Positions 4,291 through 5,309 of a stretch of DNA of 5,309 nt are shown piece by piece (within the stretch, counting starts at the first letter, position 1; every line of letters starts with the position of its first letter). The notes under the pieces are model-generated. The model was not told where the DNA came from. It saw only the letters and a program-made list of their open reading frames with translations, and did no database searches. A program made the translations under genes and the position numbers. The stretch is from assembly GCA_003153215.1 (NCBI GenBank), contig PLXL01000022.1, positions 11,866-17,174 on the forward strand. Reading direction: 5' to 3'. This DNA comes from Candidatus Dormiibacterota bacterium (GTDB lineage: Bacteria > Chloroflexota > Dormibacteria > Aeolococcales > Aeolococcaceae).

Positions 4291-5309
4291 GACAGCTTCA
4301 GCGCCACGGAACGCACCAGCTCGGCGACCTCTGCGGCCGCTTCCGGGCGGGCCAGATGTGAGACGGCGGCCCGCATCGAGAGCAGTGCCGGAGACCCCGG
4401 CGCGGCCAGCTCCGCCACCTCGTCGATCAGCTCAGCGTCTCCGGGCACGTAGCGCCCGGCCCCCGTGTCGATCAGCCACTCCATGTTTCCCCGCTCCTGG
4501 CCGGGGAGGTACCAGGTGATGAGGAGCGGCAGCCCGACGCAGAGGGCCTCGGCGATCGTCCCCGGGCCGGCCTTGGTCACGACGATGTCGGCCGCGGTCA
4601 TCCACTCCGCCATGTTGGTCACGAATCCGTGCACGCTCACCAGGCGGCCCTCGCGGTCGTGCAGGCCGTTCAGGCCGTTGTAGGCTCGCTGATTCCGGCC
4701 GCAGATCACCACCAGAGAGATGTCCAGGCCGCTGCCGGCCAGCAGCCGCGCACGTCGCTCGATATCGCCCGACCCGTCCGCCCCGCTGCAGACCAGAACG
4801 GTGAAGCGATCGGGGTCGAGCCCGAGTTGAAGCCGCCGGACCCTGCGGGTCTCCGGGTCGGACGCCTCGTCGGTGAAGTCCGCGTCGACCGGAAGACCCA
4901 CCTGGACCAGCTTGTCGGCGGGGACCCGGTTGCGGCGGCAGCGATCCAGGCCACCGGGGGAGGGCACGATGACCAGGTCGACGTCGGGCGAGGCCCAGAA
5001 CGCGTGCACGTCAACCAGGTCGGTCACGGCGGTGACCAGGGGGACTCGCATTCCGAGGCGGCGCCGCGCCCTCACCGCGGCCCGGTTGAGCAGGGGGTGA
5101 AAGGAGACCACCGCCGCCGGGTCCAGGTTCGTCATCAGCCGCTCGATGGCCGGGTCGACACTGCGCAGCACCAGCTCGGCCGCCCTGACCATGGCCCGTG
5201 AGTTGGTGACGTGGAACATCCCGCCCCAGAGCCACGGGGCGCGCTGGATGAGCGGGCCGTACAGCCCTGCGGTCCGGCCCAGCAGGCGTGGCGAGGCGCT
5301 CGCGAAGGG
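4287..5309 (-). CDS. MGDG-synthase-like glycosyltransferase, GT28 type (5' end cut off by window)
   Basis: Probably transfers a sugar from a nucleotide-sugar to a lipid acceptor such as diacylglycerol at the cytoplasmic membrane face, as in the MGDG synthase/processive diacylglycerol glucosyltransferase family. The frame stays open to the right edge, so the ATG at 5219 is likely internal: the upstream residues, GLYGPLIQRAPWLWGG, look like this family's N-terminal domain. About 340 residues are visible. Numbered from the first visible codon: SFHPLLN (69-75), TDLVDVH (96-102), VGLPV (137-141), CGRN (203-206), GFVTNM (228-233), TKAGPGTIAEA (245-255) and PGQERGN (269-275); the last three belong to the nucleotide-sugar-binding C-terminal domain. 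There is no obvious membrane-spanning segment in the visible part. The stop overlaps the recF start as ATGA. A MurG-like peptidoglycan role is less likely given the N-terminal motifs. Sugar and acceptor cannot be told from sequence. Confidence 0.85.
   Translation of the reverse strand, partial: PFASASPRLLGRTAGLYGPLIQRAPWLWGGMFHVTNSRAMVRAAELVLRSVDPAIERLMTNLDPAAVVSFHPLLNRAAVRARRRLGMRVPLVTAVTDLVDVHAFWASPDVDLVIVPSPGGLDRCRRNRVPADKLVQVGLPVDADFTDEASDPETRRVRRLQLGLDPDRFTVLVCSGADGSGDIERRARLLAGSGLDISLVVICGRNQRAYNGLNGLHDREGRLVSVHGFVTNMAEWMTAADIVVTKAGPGTIAEALCVGLPLLITWYLPGQERGNMEWLIDTGAGRYVPGDAELIDEVAELAAPGSPALLSMRAAVSHLARPEAAAEVAELVRSVALKLS

Noticed and set aside
3133..4452. Plus-strand open frame of 439 codons opposite recF
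   Set aside because: It is antisense to a clear recF, its protein is low in recognisable motifs, and long antisense frames are expected at this G+C content.
5217..5219. ATG at 5219 as the true glycosyltransferase start
   Set aside because: The 30 codons upstream to the window edge are in frame, open and family-like (PLIQRAPWLWGG).

Overview
This is a bacterial chromosomal window of about two-thirds or more G+C (hand estimate from sampled 60-base lines). It carries the replication-initiation neighbourhood: dnaA, a probable replication origin (oriC), dnaN, then a convergent operon of a lipid-type glycosyltransferase, recF and a DciA-type (DUF721) gene. The strong preference for G/C in third codon positions, the Shine-Dalgarno site before dnaN, and the combination of DciA with an MGDG-synthase-like glycosyltransferase suggest a high-GC Terrabacteria-type lineage, perhaps Chloroflexota or Dormibacterota. 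That placement is a low-confidence inference and no taxonomic marker was searched.

Layout. Bases 1-1329 (+) are dnaA, lacking only its first few codons. Bases 1330-1606 form a 277-base non-coding gap holding DnaA-box-like sites (two exact TTGTCCCCA copies in inverted orientation plus degenerate ones), a five-tract G-quadruplex motif on the minus strand, and a local AT/pyrimidine-rich stretch just before the dnaN ribosome binding site. This is the expected dnaA-oriC-dnaN arrangement. Bases 1607-2764 (+) are dnaN. The dciA-like gene (minus strand) ends only 3 bases beyond the dnaN stop, so the two genes converge tail to tail. Reading leftward on the minus strand, the order is glycosyltransferase (cut by the right edge), recF, dciA; both junctions are 4-base ATGA overlaps, indicating one translationally coupled operon.

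How the parts fit. DnaA binds boxes in the gap and opens the duplex. DciA is the helicase-loading/operating factor typical of lineages without DnaC or DnaI. DnaN is the sliding clamp, and RecF loads recombinase at gaps and stalled forks. In many bacteria recF and dciA follow dnaN on the same strand; here recF-dciA keeps its internal order but faces dnaN, as if the block had been inverted, and it is coupled to a membrane-lipid glycosyltransferase. The plus strand is C-rich in dnaA and the gap and mostly G-rich over recF and the glycosyltransferase, consistent with an origin near the gap. If so, dnaA and the recF operon are both transcribed head-on to the forks. No mobile element, CRISPR array, tRNA or rRNA was seen. 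The core genes are ordinary; the interesting material is the origin and the gene arrangement.
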